NCBI RefSeq assembly: GCF_014650175.1
Contig: NZ_BMUL01000013.1
Location: forward strand, 124,001 to 188,000
Length of the DNA: 64,000 bases
Direction: 5' to 3'
Source: Streptomyces termitum
GTDB lineage: Bacteria > Actinomycetota > Actinomycetes > Streptomycetales > Streptomycetaceae
Position numbers and translations under genes: made by a program. The notes beneath the pieces are model-generated. The model worked only from the letters and a program-made list of their open reading frames with translations, was not told the DNA's origin and searched no databases. Positions 1 to 10,319 of this stretch are shown here, piece after piece (within the stretch, counting starts at the first letter, position 1; every line of letters starts with the position of its first letter).

Positions 1-2
1 AC

Positions 3-710
3 GCGCTGATCGCCGAACGCCTCGCCGTCGCCCTCGACCTCACCGAGGCCCGCCGCCATCCGCCCGGCACCCTGCAGACCGTCATCGACCCGGCCCGCCC
101 CCGGGACGAACGGATCGCGGCCCTCGCCGGGCTGGGCCTCACCCCGGCCACCCCGATCCGGATCGTCGCGACCCGGGCGGACGGCACCCCGGCGGCCGGC
201 CCCGCGACGGCCGTTCCGACCCGGTACGGGCTGCTGCGCGCGGAACTGCGCCGCGCGGACGCGTCGCCCCCGGGCGGCCCCGCCGGGCTGGGCCCGTGGG
301 TGCGGGCCGACCACGCCCCCGACTCCTGGGAGAGCGCGGTGATCGCGCTGCGGCTCACCGAACCCGCGGTCCCCGTGGTCGACGCCACCGACCTCGGCGC
401 GCTGCTCATGCTCGCCCGGGCCCACGACCCGGGGGACCCCCACCCCGACGTCGCCGCCCTCGCCCGGCTGGACGCCCGGACGGCCCGGGTGCTCCAGGTC
501 CTGGTGGAGGCCGAGAGCCTCCGTGCCGCCGCGGTGACCCTCGGCATGCACCACTCCACCCTCCAGGCCCGGCACGGGACGCTGATCCGCGACCTCGGCT
601 ACGACCCGCGCACCGCCACCGGCAAGGTCCGCTACGCGGCCGCCGAACTCCTCCTCCGCCTCACCGACCGGAACCCCCAGGGGGACGGGAAAGGGACGGC
701 GGAGCGCTGA
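3..710 (+). CDS. PucR-type helix-turn-helix regulator, C-terminal part (gene starts before window)
   Basis: The reading frame is open from the window edge to a TGA ending at 710, so the N-terminus lies outside. The last 70 residues form a helix-turn-helix of the PucR C-terminal type. They include LDARTARVLQ, a leucine/alanine-rich helix, then LGMHHSTLQARH and LGYDPRTATGK, the pattern of Streptomyces PucR-family regulators in which the H-H-S-T-x-Q-x-R-H element is the recognition helix. Upstream is an alanine-rich segment whose sensory role cannot be read. The family binds DNA and often controls catabolic or morphological genes, but nothing here identifies the target. The coding pattern is typical of the rest of the chromosome. 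Confidence 0.7.
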   Translation, partial: ALIAERLAVALDLTEARRHPPGTLQTVIDPARPRDERIAALAGLGLTPATPIRIVATRADGTPAAGPATAVPTRYGLLRAELRRADASPPGGPAGLGPWVRADHAPDSWESAVIALRLTEPAVPVVDATDLGALLMLARAHDPGDPHPDVAALARLDARTARVLQVLVEAESLRAAAVTLGMHHSTLQARHGTLIRDLGYDPRTATGKVRYAAAELLLRLTDRNPQGDGKGTAER

Positions 711-783
711 GCGGCCCCGCTGTCGGTGCCCGCGGGCAGGATCGAGGCCATGACACCGTCATTTCCTTCCACGGGCCCCGCGG

Positions 784-890
784 GAAAGAGGGATAAGAGT
801 GGCAAGAGGGACAAGAGGGGCGAGATGGATGAGAGAGGCGAGAGAGGTGAGGGGGGCGGGGGAGGCGGGGGAGGCGAGAAGGTCGAGCGG
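784..890 (+). other. Polypurine tract upstream of the NUDIX gene
   Basis: About 100 nt are almost entirely A and G on the plus strand, ending in several runs of five or six G. It could be read as coding (a Lys/Arg/Glu then Gly-rich stretch), but its composition is unlike coding DNA here and it lies before the best ribosome-binding site. It is therefore treated as non-coding leader. Confidence 0.5.
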
Positions 891-1376
891 GTGGACGAGC
901 GGGACCGGGTCGTGGCGGTGGTCGGCCGGGCCGAGGCCGTCCGCAGGGGCTGGCCGCACCGGATCGCCGTGACGGTGTGCCGGGACCGGGAGGGCCGGAT
1001 CCTCGTGCAGCGCCGTGCCGGGCACCTCGACCGCTTTCCCGGGCACTACGAGGCGATGTCCGGCGGCGCCGTCGCCGTGGGCGAGACCTACGGGGAGGCC
1101 GCGGCGCGCGAACTGGTCGAGGAGCTGGGCGTGCGGGCACCGGTCCGCTTCGTCGTGAAGTTCCTGAGCCGCGGCGGGCTCAGCCCGCATTGGCTCGCCG
1201 TGCACGAGGCCGTCCTGTCCGAGGCTCCGGACCCCGACCCGGACGAGGTGGCGTGGCACGGCTGGCTGTCGGAGTCCGAACTCCTCCGGGCGGTGCGGGA
1301 GGACCCGTTCACCCCGGACACCCGGGAGGCCCTGGGCCGCTACTTCGCCGCGGTGGATCGGGCGGGCCGGACATGA
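891..1376 (+). CDS. NUDIX hydrolase, isopentenyl-diphosphate-isomerase-like fold
   Basis: The 161-residue product contains a complete Nudix box (G-x5-E-x7-R-E-L-x-E-E-x-G): GAVAVGE, then seven residues, then RELVEELG. NUDIX enzymes cleave nucleoside diphosphates linked to another group and need Mg2+ held by the box glutamates. The substrate cannot be told. The arrangement VDERDRVV, then VRRGWPHRIAVTV, matches the IDI-like NUDIX proteins common in Streptomyces. The GTG at 891 was chosen because GAGAAGG lies 8 nt upstream and because the sequence before it is a polypurine tract; in-frame ATGs at 750 and 825 would add a low-complexity Gly-rich N-terminus. The gene is probably monocistronic. Confidence 0.75.
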   Translation: MDERDRVVAVVGRAEAVRRGWPHRIAVTVCRDREGRILVQRRAGHLDRFPGHYEAMSGGAVAVGETYGEAAARELVEELGVRAPVRFVVKFLSRGGLSPHWLAVHEAVLSEAPDPDPDEVAWHGWLSESELLRAVREDPFTPDTREALGRYFAAVDRAGRT

Positions 1377-1399
1377 CCGATCGCCGGGGATGCATTAGA

Positions 1400-1419
1400 G
1401 TTATCTCGACATCGAGATA
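1400..1419. promoter_or_regulatory. Perfect palindromic operator upstream of aconitase
   Basis: Two 9-nt arms, TTATCTCGA and TCGAGATAA, flank a central CA, giving a perfect inverted repeat in the short NUDIX-aconitase intergenic region, about 130 bp before the aconitase start. Its size and symmetry fit a dimeric MarR- or TetR-type repressor. The protein that binds it is not identifiable from this window. Confidence 0.6.
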
Positions 1420-1461
1420 ACTGCTTACGGCGTACTGCTGCCACCCGGCGGTAAGGGTTAC

Positions 1462-1480
1462 CTAACTAAGCCCTACCTTA
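1462..1480 (-). promoter_or_regulatory. Candidate DmdR/IdeR iron box
   Basis: Read on the minus strand, the 19-mer starts TAAGGTAGGGCTTAG and matches the actinobacterial iron-box consensus (TWAGGTTAGSCTWACCTWA) at about 14 of 19 positions. Control of aconitase, an Fe-S enzyme, by an iron regulator is plausible. The right half-site is poor, so this is tentative. Confidence 0.35.
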
Positions 1481-1547
1481 GCGGATCGGCGAGGGGTCGT
1501 GGCGGCAGCATGACGGTAGTACGCGCACTTTGATGAAGGAGACTGTC

Positions 1548-4262
<2,715 letters not shown>

Positions 4263-4299
4263 CGCACCGCACCCGCCGGGCCCCGACCCGGCGCGCAAC

Positions 4300-4331
4300 G
4301 GGCCCCGCCTCTCGCGAGAGAGGCGGGGCCC
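4300..4331 (+). terminator. Aconitase terminator hairpin
   Basis: A 14-bp perfect stem (GGGCCCCGCCTCTC and its complement) closes a GCGA tetraloop 38 nt after the aconitase stop codon. There is no T-run, as is usual for Streptomyces. Confidence 0.85.
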
Positions 4332-4620
4332 ACGCGCTCGACGGGGCGGAAGACACGCAGGCGACCATGAACGCATGCGGATCCGTTCCCGGGGCGGAGT
4401 CGAGCATCCCAAGACGACGAAGAGCCTCGCACCTGGGTGCTTGACTCCACCAGTTCAAGCGACTCCGCACCCGCTACGAGCGTCGCGCCGATCCGGCAGG
4501 GACTACTTGACCTCGCTTGCAGATGCGTCGACGAGATCCATCTGTAGGCTGGCCCCACCCCTGTGGGGCGTGCACTCGCCCTTCCGTGTCCGCGTAGCCG
4601 TGGACGAACGCACAGAGGAG
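4332..4620. other. Non-coding stretch after aconitase
   Basis: No convincing gene is seen. A TAGGCT hexamer at 4545-4550 resembles a Streptomyces -10 element, but no -35 lies at normal spacing. A CCCC-N8-GGGG hairpin at 4553-4568 has the same stem geometry as the CRISPR repeats but little other similarity; it begins a 122-nt (2 x 61) interval ending at the decayed repeat at 4670. Confidence 0.4.
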
Positions 4621-4698
4621 ACCGTCCCCGCCGCTGTGGGGCTGACCCCCATGAACCTCTGGGGTGCCTGTGCTCCCCGCGCCCGCGGGGCTGGATCG
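4621..4698 (+). ncRNA. Degenerate mini-CRISPR: candidate Cas-guided regulatory RNA (CreR/CreA-like)
   Basis: Two decayed copies of the local I-E repeat flank a short pseudo-spacer. The second, 4670-4698, matches the array consensus at 24 of 29 positions and keeps the full 7-bp stem (CCCCGCG-CC-CGCGGGG), so Cas6e could process it. The first, 4621-4649, keeps a CCCCGC-CGCT-GTGGGG stem with one G-T pair and a CTGACCCC 3' end in place of TTGGACCC. The pseudo-spacer (4650-4669) is 20 nt instead of 32, shorter by two 6-nt Cas7 steps. Its first 11 nt, CATGAACCTCT, recur at 4745-4755 next to AAC. Minimal crRNA-like genes with a partial, seed-only match near their own cas operon are known as creA (toxin repressor) and creR (cas autorepressor). 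Transcription and function here are inference. Confidence 0.55.
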
Positions 4699-4741
4699 AT
4701 CTTCAATCTGCGTGGCCAGTCGGCGATCGCTCCTAGTCCTC

Positions 4742-4764
4742 AACCATGAACCTCTCGTCTGTCT
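4742..4764 (+). promoter_or_regulatory. Candidate Cascade target of the mini-CRISPR (PAM plus seed match)
   Basis: AAC at 4742-4744 sits where an I-E PAM belongs, directly 5' of a site whose first 11 nt equal the pseudo-spacer; over 20 nt the match is 15 of 20. A seed-only match should allow binding without efficient cleavage. The site lies about 900 nt before cas3-cse1 and 215 nt before the small membrane ORF, so bound Cascade could block transcription into either. No strong promoter consensus overlaps the site (TAGTCC at 4734-4739 is the nearest -10-like hexamer). Confidence 0.5.
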
Positions 4765-4959
4765 ACTCCGATCACCTGAGGAGCGTGGCCCCTTGGGGGA
4801 ATGCGGGCCGCTCGATCTGGCGTCAGCCACTCTACGGATGCGCTAAGTTACTTGGTGTGATGAGGCGGCCCCCGGTCCAGGGGGATCAATCGGCCCGTCG
4901 CACGGGCGAGTTCTGCCCTCCTCCCGTCCTCATCGGTGAGCACCTCTCAGGGGAACAAC

Positions 4960-5169
4960 GTGGCGAACAGTCATAACCAGGGCGACGGCCGCGATCGGCG
5001 CGGGGCGGTGGTCGCGCTGCTCACGGCAGTGGTCGCGTCGGCACCCCTTGCTCCCTCGCCCGTCACGACGTGGGTCTGGGGCATCGCGGTGGTCGTGGTC
5101 GTGGTCGTCGTCGCTAGGGGACAGAGGGGCAGAGGCCTCGGCCCCTGCTCCTCCGCTCATGGCGTCTAG
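4960..5169 (+). CDS. Small putative membrane protein in the cas leader
   Basis: This 69-residue frame starts with GTG at 4960, with AGGGG 6-7 nt upstream; an earlier in-frame GTG at 4936 has no such site. The N-terminus is polar (ANSHNQGDGRDRRG), followed by two hydrophobic stretches, AVVALLTAVVASA and TTWVWGIAVVVVVVVVA, the second long enough to span a membrane, then a basic RGQRGRG. I do not recognise it. It lies between the candidate guide-RNA target and the cas operon, so it could be the controlled product, or it may be a chance frame. Third-position GC is moderate, which weakens the case. Confidence 0.35.
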   Translation: MANSHNQGDGRDRRGAVVALLTAVVASAPLAPSPVTTWVWGIAVVVVVVVVARGQRGRGLGPCSSAHGV

Positions 5170-5647
5170 CCGATTCCCGGCTCCGCAGGCGCCCTGATCC
5201 TCGCCTGGTTCGGCGTTTGAGCCCAGCGGCCCTCGTGCTCATTGACCGACCCGACAAGTTGGACCGTTGGGGTGGGGAGTCCGCTCGGGGGGCCGACCAG
5301 GGAGAGCCTCCGCGGTGAACTGCCGGGCCGGGGCGGCAGTTGTGTGGATGTTGCCGCAGTCCGGCCCTCCCGGGAGCAAGACGCCCACGCACCGGTGGCC
5401 TGCGCAAGCGACAGGGAGACCGGCGCCCAGCGGCCACGAGGTGGTTCACACCGGACCCGTTCCAAACCCTTGTGGAACACGCTGTCCCCATGTCGGCACT
5501 CGCCCTCGGACGGCTACGGCCCCCCGGGGCTGTCGACGACCGAGCCCATTACGCGCGCGGGCCTTCGAAAGCGCGACCGTCCAGACCCGACTTCAGTCTC
5601 TTTACGGACTCATTCGGAACACCACAGCCCGGCGGGGGTATGCAGCC
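5170..5647 (+). other. Long leader before cas3-cse1
   Basis: The cas3 frame stays open upstream to 5267, but that part lacks Streptomyces codon bias and has no ribosome-binding site. It contains a TTGACC at 5242 without a matching -10 and a small palindrome, GTTCCA/TGGAAC, at 5459-5478. I see no gene. Confidence 0.4.
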
Positions 5648-8600
5648 ATGCCATATTCAGTACCGAGTGCGAACGATCCCGGCTCCGGGTCGCCCTTCGA
5701 TCTCCTTTCCCCCGCCGCCAGGCGAGCCTGGGGAAAGCACGACAGGCAGACCGAAGAGTGGCTCCCCCTATGGCGCCACATGGCGGACAGTGCCGCCGTG
5801 GCGGGGGTGTTGTGGGATGAATGGGTACCCCACCGTGTGAAGACACTTGTCGCCGAAGTGCTGCCCGGGGGCGCCGACGACGCACGTCGCCTGATGGTCT
5901 TCCTCGCCGCCACCCATGACGTCGGGAAGGCAACGGTGGCCTTTGCCTGCCAGGTGGAGGGTCTGGCGGATCGTATGCGGTCGGCCGGGCTGGAAATGCC
6001 GTATCAGAAGCAGTTCGGCACCGACCGGCGCATGGCTCCGCACGGGCTGGCGAGTCAACTCCTTCTCCAGGAATGGCTTTCCGAGCGGTTCGGAATGGCC
6101 GACCGCTTCTCCGGGCAGTTCGCCGTGGTGGCCGGTGGCCATCACGGGACGCCGCCGGACCACCAGCAGATCCACGATCTCCGGCTCCGCCCCCGGCTGC
6201 TCCGGACCCCGGGGACGAGCGAGGACACATGGCGTTCCGTGCAGTACGAGTTGATGGACGCCTGCGCCCAGGTCGCCGGGGTCACGGACCGGTTCCGGCA
6301 CTGGTCGTCGGTGCGCCTGCCGCAGACGGTGCAGGTGGTGCTGACAGGCCTGGTGATCGTCTCCGACTGGATCGCGAGCTCAACGGAGTTGTTTCCGTAC
6401 GACCCCTCGTCCTGGTCGCCGCGGGGCCCGGAGGGAGAGGCCCGGCGCCTGTCGGCGGCGTGGGCCGGGCTCGACCTGCCGGGGCCTTGGACGGCGGCGG
6501 AACCGGAGGGTACGGCGGCCGAGTTGTTCAGGGATCGCTTCGCACTGCCGGACGGTGCGGTGATCCGGCCGGTGCAGGAGGAGGCGGTACGGATGGCCCG
6601 GGCGATGCCCGCGGCCGGGCTGCTGATCATCGAGGCGCCGATGGGCGAGGGCAAGACGGAGGCGGCCTTCGCGGCGGCGGAGATCCTTGCGGCCAGGACC
6701 GGGGCCGGTGGCTGTCTGGTGGCGCTGCCGACCCGGGCCACGGGAGACGCGATGTTCCCGCGTCTGCTGAGCTGGCTCGACCGCCTTCCCCCGGACGGCC
6801 CGCGCTCCGTCGTACTGGCACACGCGAAGTCGGCGCTCAATGAGGTCTGGGCAGGACTGATGCGTGCCGGGGACCGTACGATCGCCGCCGTCGAGCCGGA
6901 CCGTACGGATGCCGTGCCCAGTCCCGGGGCGGCCGTCCGCTCCGGCCCCTCGGGACTCCACGCGCACCAGTGGCTGCGGGGGCGGAAGAAGGCTCTGCTC
7001 TCGTCATTCGCGGTGGGGACGATCGACCAGGTGCTCTTCGCCGGGCTCAAGAGCCGGCATCTGGCGCTGCGGCATCTGGCGGTCGCGGGCAAGGTCGTCA
7101 TCATCGACGAGGTCCACGCCTATGACGCCTATATGAACGCCTACCTCGACCGGGTGCTGGAATGGCTGGCGGCGTACGGAGTACCGGTGGTGCTGCTGTC
7201 GGCGACGCTTCCCGCGGGCCGGAGGAGGGAGCTCGCGGCGGCCTACGCGGGAGAGGAAGCGGGTCACCCGGGGGGCGTCACGGACGTACCGGAGGACGCG
7301 TACCCGCTGCTCACCGCTGTGGCCCCCGGGGCGGCCGTGACGACCGCGTGCCCGGACCCGGCCACGGGCCGCCGCACCGAGGTGCTGCTGGAGAGAGTGG
7401 ACGACGATCTGTCGCTGCTGGTTCGGCGGCTGGCGGACGAACTCCGGGACGGCGGCTGCGCACTGGTCGTACGGAACACCGTCGACCGGGTGCTGGAGGC
7501 CGCGGAACGGCTGAGGCTTCACTTCGGCGCCGACGCCGTGACCGTGACGCACTCCCGGTTCCTCGCGGCCGACCGGGCGGGCAAGGACACCGAGTTGCGT
7601 GAGCGTTTCGGTCCGGACGGGGAGCGTCCCACCGGGCCGCACATCGTCGTGGCCAGTCAAGTGGTCGAGCAGTCGCTCGACATCGACTTCGATCTGCTCG
7701 TCACAGACCTGGCGCCGGTGGACCTGATGCTCCAGCGCATGGGGCGGCTGCACCGCCATCCGCGCTCCCGCCCGCCCCGGCTGGCCCGGGCCCGGTGTCT
7801 GGTCACCGGCGCCGACTGGCGGGCCGACCCTCCCGTGCCCGTGCCCGGCTCGCTCGGCGTCTACCGGGGGCCGCACACGCTGCTGCGGGCGCTCGCGGTC
7901 CTCGGCCCGTATCTGGACGGGGCTCCGCTCGTCCTGCCCGACCACATCAGCCCGCTGGTCCAGTCCGCCTACGGGGACGGTCCGGTCGGCCCCGGGCACT
8001 GGGCTTCCGCGCTGGCCGATCACCGTCGCGCGTACCTCAACGGCCTCGCCGCGAAACGGGAGAACGCCGATGCCTTCCGTCTGGGACCCGTCCGCCGGGC
8101 CGGACGCCCGGTGATCGGCTGGCTCGACGCGAACGCGGGCGACGCGGACGACACCCGCGAGGGGCGCGCTCAGGTACGCGACAGCGAGGAGAGCCTGGAG
8201 GTGCTGGTCATCCAGCGCCGCCGGGACGGCCGGCTGACCACCGTCGACTGGCTCGACGGCGGAAGGGGCGGGCTGGAGCTGCCCGAGCACGCGCCTCCGC
8301 CGCGCTGGGCCGCCGAGGCCGTCGCCGCGAGCGCTCTGACACTGCCCTGGCAGTTCTCCAAGCCGTGGGCGATCGACCGGACCATCGCCGAGCTGGAGCG
8401 ATTCGCCGTTCCGGCCTGGCAGGTCAAGGAATGCCCTTGGCTGGCAGGGGAGTTGCTTCTCGTCCTGAACGAGGATCGGCAGACCCGTCTGACAGGCTTC
8501 GACCTCCGATACAGCCGTGCCGACGGACTTCGGGTGACTCCCGTCGGCACACCGGAAGCAAAGGTGCCTGATCCCGTGCCGAACTCATTCGACCTGGTCT

Positions 8601-10261
8601 CCCGGCCGTGGCTGCCGGTCCAGCGCCTCGACGGCACCATGGCGGAACTCTCGCTGCTGGAGGTTTTCGCACACGCCCGTGATCTGCGGCGTCTCGTGGG
8701 TGATCTGCCCACACAGGAGTTCGCGCTCCTCCGGCTGCTGCTGGCGATCCTCCACGACGCGGTGGAAGGACCCGCGGAGATGGAGGACTGGGAGGAGCTG
8801 TGGCATGCGGCGGACCCCTTCTCCGCTGTGCCCGGGTATCTCGCCCGGCATCAGGACCGGTTCGACCTGCTCCACGCCGAGCGCCCCTTCTTCCAGACGG
8901 CGGGCCTGCACACGGAGAAGAACGAGGTCGCCTCACTGAACCGGATCGTCGCCGACGTTCCGAACGGGGACCCCTTCTTCGCCATGCGCCGCCCCGGTGC
9001 GGACCGGCTCTCTCTCGCCGAGGCCGCCCGGTGGCTGGTGCACACACACGCCTTCGACCCGTCGGGGATCAAGTCCGGTATGGCCGGTGACGACCGGACC
9101 ACGGGCGGCAGGGTCTACCCCCAGGGCACCGGCTGGGCGGGCAACCTCGGTGGTGTCTTCGCCGAGGGAGAGTCCCTGCACGAGACCCTGCTGCTGAACC
9201 TGATCCCCACGGACGAGGACCTGCTCACCGTCGACCGGCGCGGGGACATGCCGGTCTGGCGCCGGGAGGAGGCGCCGGGCCCCGGCCGGATCGCGGAGGA
9301 CCCCGAGGTCCGCCGGCCCTCCGGCCCCCGCGATCTCTACACCTGGCAGTCACGGCGTGTCCTCCTGCACACCGAGGACGACGCCGACCGCGCCGGCCTC
9401 GCCGTCACCGGGGTCGTCCTCGGCTACGGCGACCCGCTCACCCCGCACGACCGGTGGAAGTCGGAGCCCATGTCCGGCTGGCGCCGCAGCGCCCCCCAGG
9501 AGAAGAAGCTGGGCCGTCCGCTGGTCTACATGCCGCGGCAGCACGACCCCACCCGCGCCGCGTGGCGGGGGCTCGGCAGCCTGCTGTACGCGCAGCGCTC
9601 CCCGTCGGACGGAACAGGGCGCGGCACCCCGCAGACTCTTCCTTCGGGAGTCGTGAAGTGGCTCGCCCTGCTCACCACCGAAGGTGTGCTGCCGCAGGGC
9701 GCCCTCATCCGGGTACGACTGGTGGGGGCGGTGTACGGGACTCAGCAGTCCGTCGTGGACGAGGTCGTCGACGACGGGGTCACGCTGCCCGTCGTCCTGC
9801 TCCACGAGGAGCGGCCGTTCCACGGCGCCGCGGCGGTGGACGCGGTCTCGGACGCGGAGCAGGCGGTGACCGCGCTGGGACACCTCGCGGGCAATCTCGC
9901 GCGCGCCGCAGGATCGGACCCGGTCCCACTGACGGAGATCGCCCGAGACCTGGGGTTCGGGGCGCTGGACGGTCCCTACCGGCAGTGGCTGCGGAACCTC
10001 GGGAGGAGCGACGACCCGGTCGCCGACCGTGCCTCATGGCAGGTGACCGTGCGGCGGATCGTCCATCGCCTCGGCCGGCAGCTGCTCGACACCGCGGGCC
10101 CGGCCGCGGCGGAAGGGCGCATCATCGATCTCCCGCGAACGGGCAAGCGCTGGGTGGACGACGCCCGCGCGGATCTGTGGTTCCGGACCAGGATCAACAA
10201 GATCCTTCCGGTGGGCGATCCGCTGCCGGAAGCCGGTGCTCCCCCGCGACCGCCCACCTGA
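5648..10261 (+). CDS. cas3-cse1: Cas3-Cse1 (Cas3-CasA) fusion protein, type I-E
   Basis: One 1537-residue protein joins the nuclease-helicase Cas3 to the large Cascade subunit Cse1. The HD nuclease shows H44, H90-D91 in THDVGK, H165-H166 and SD at 239-240. The helicase shows Walker A (APMGEGKTEA, 330-339), DEVH (487-490), SAT (518-520) and motif VI (RMGRLHRH). After a Pro-rich linker near 963-978, Cse1 begins at NSFDLVSRPWLPV (979) and runs about 560 residues, its normal length. Cse1 reads the PAM and recruits Cas3, which degrades the target, so fusion makes recruitment intramolecular. Natural fusions of this kind are known in S. griseus and Catenulispora. The ATG at 5648 has a G-rich site 9 nt upstream. 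First gene of the cas operon; cse2 follows after 58 nt. Confidence 0.95.
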   Translation: MPYSVPSANDPGSGSPFDLLSPAARRAWGKHDRQTEEWLPLWRHMADSAAVAGVLWDEWVPHRVKTLVAEVLPGGADDARRLMVFLAATHDVGKATVAFACQVEGLADRMRSAGLEMPYQKQFGTDRRMAPHGLASQLLLQEWLSERFGMADRFSGQFAVVAGGHHGTPPDHQQIHDLRLRPRLLRTPGTSEDTWRSVQYELMDACAQVAGVTDRFRHWSSVRLPQTVQVVLTGLVIVSDWIASSTELFPYDPSSWSPRGPEGEARRLSAAWAGLDLPGPWTAAEPEGTAAELFRDRFALPDGAVIRPVQEEAVRMARAMPAAGLLIIEAPMGEGKTEAAFAAAEILAARTGAGGCLVALPTRATGDAMFPRLLSWLDRLPPDGPRSVVLAHAKSALNEVWAGLMRAGDRTIAAVEPDRTDAVPSPGAAVRSGPSGLHAHQWLRGRKKALLSSFAVGTIDQVLFAGLKSRHLALRHLAVAGKVVIIDEVHAYDAYMNAYLDRVLEWLAAYGVPVVLLSATLPAGRRRELAAAYAGEEAGHPGGVTDVPEDAYPLLTAVAPGAAVTTACPDPATGRRTEVLLERVDDDLSLLVRRLADELRDGGCALVVRNTVDRVLEAAERLRLHFGADAVTVTHSRFLAADRAGKDTELRERFGPDGERPTGPHIVVASQVVEQSLDIDFDLLVTDLAPVDLMLQRMGRLHRHPRSRPPRLARARCLVTGADWRADPPVPVPGSLGVYRGPHTLLRALAVLGPYLDGAPLVLPDHISPLVQSAYGDGPVGPGHWASALADHRRAYLNGLAAKRENADAFRLGPVRRAGRPVIGWLDANAGDADDTREGRAQVRDSEESLEVLVIQRRRDGRLTTVDWLDGGRGGLELPEHAPPPRWAAEAVAASALTLPWQFSKPWAIDRTIAELERFAVPAWQVKECPWLAGELLLVLNEDRQTRLTGFDLRYSRADGLRVTPVGTPEAKVPDPVPNSFDLVSRPWLPVQRLDGTMAELSLLEVFAHARDLRRLVGDLPTQEFALLRLLLAILHDAVEGPAEMEDWEELWHAADPFSAVPGYLARHQDRFDLLHAERPFFQTAGLHTEKNEVASLNRIVADVPNGDPFFAMRRPGADRLSLAEAARWLVHTHAFDPSGIKSGMAGDDRTTGGRVYPQGTGWAGNLGGVFAEGESLHETLLLNLIPTDEDLLTVDRRGDMPVWRREEAPGPGRIAEDPEVRRPSGPRDLYTWQSRRVLLHTEDDADRAGLAVTGVVLGYGDPLTPHDRWKSEPMSGWRRSAPQEKKLGRPLVYMPRQHDPTRAAWRGLGSLLYAQRSPSDGTGRGTPQTLPSGVVKWLALLTTEGVLPQGALIRVRLVGAVYGTQQSVVDEVVDDGVTLPVVLLHEERPFHGAAAVDAVSDAEQAVTALGHLAGNLARAAGSDPVPLTEIARDLGFGALDGPYRQWLRNLGRSDDPVADRASWQVTVRRIVHRLGRQLLDTAGPAAAEGRIIDLPRTGKRWVDDARADLWFRTRINKILPVGDPLPEAGAPPRPPT

Positions 10262-10319
10262 CAAGCCGTTCACTCCCCTGCGAACACCACCCTCGCACCG
10301 ACGCCACGGAGCACTCCGC

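Noticed and set aside
4507..4550. Promoter TTGACC plus TAGGCT for the mini-CRISPR
   Set aside because: The hexamers are 32 nt apart, too far for one promoter; only the -10-like element is noted.
4548..4576. Third decayed CRISPR repeat 122 nt (2 x 61) before the one at 4670
   Set aside because: Only the CCCC-N8-GGGG stem geometry matches; the flanks do not, and the middle repeat is out of phase by 12 nt. Kept only as a note.
4864..4892. Another CCCC-N8-GGGG hairpin resembling a repeat
   Set aside because: Flanks do not match the repeat and spacing is not a multiple of 61; such hairpins are frequent in GC-rich DNA.
4746..4976. 76-codon frame starting at the ATG inside the candidate guide-RNA target
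   Set aside because: Third-position GC is only about 70 percent, it has a TTA codon, and no ribosome-binding site; a leaderless toxin is conceivable but unsupported.
5267..5647. N-terminal extension of the Cas3-Cse1 frame
   Set aside because: No start site, poor codon bias, and the HD domain begins at normal distance from the ATG at 5648.
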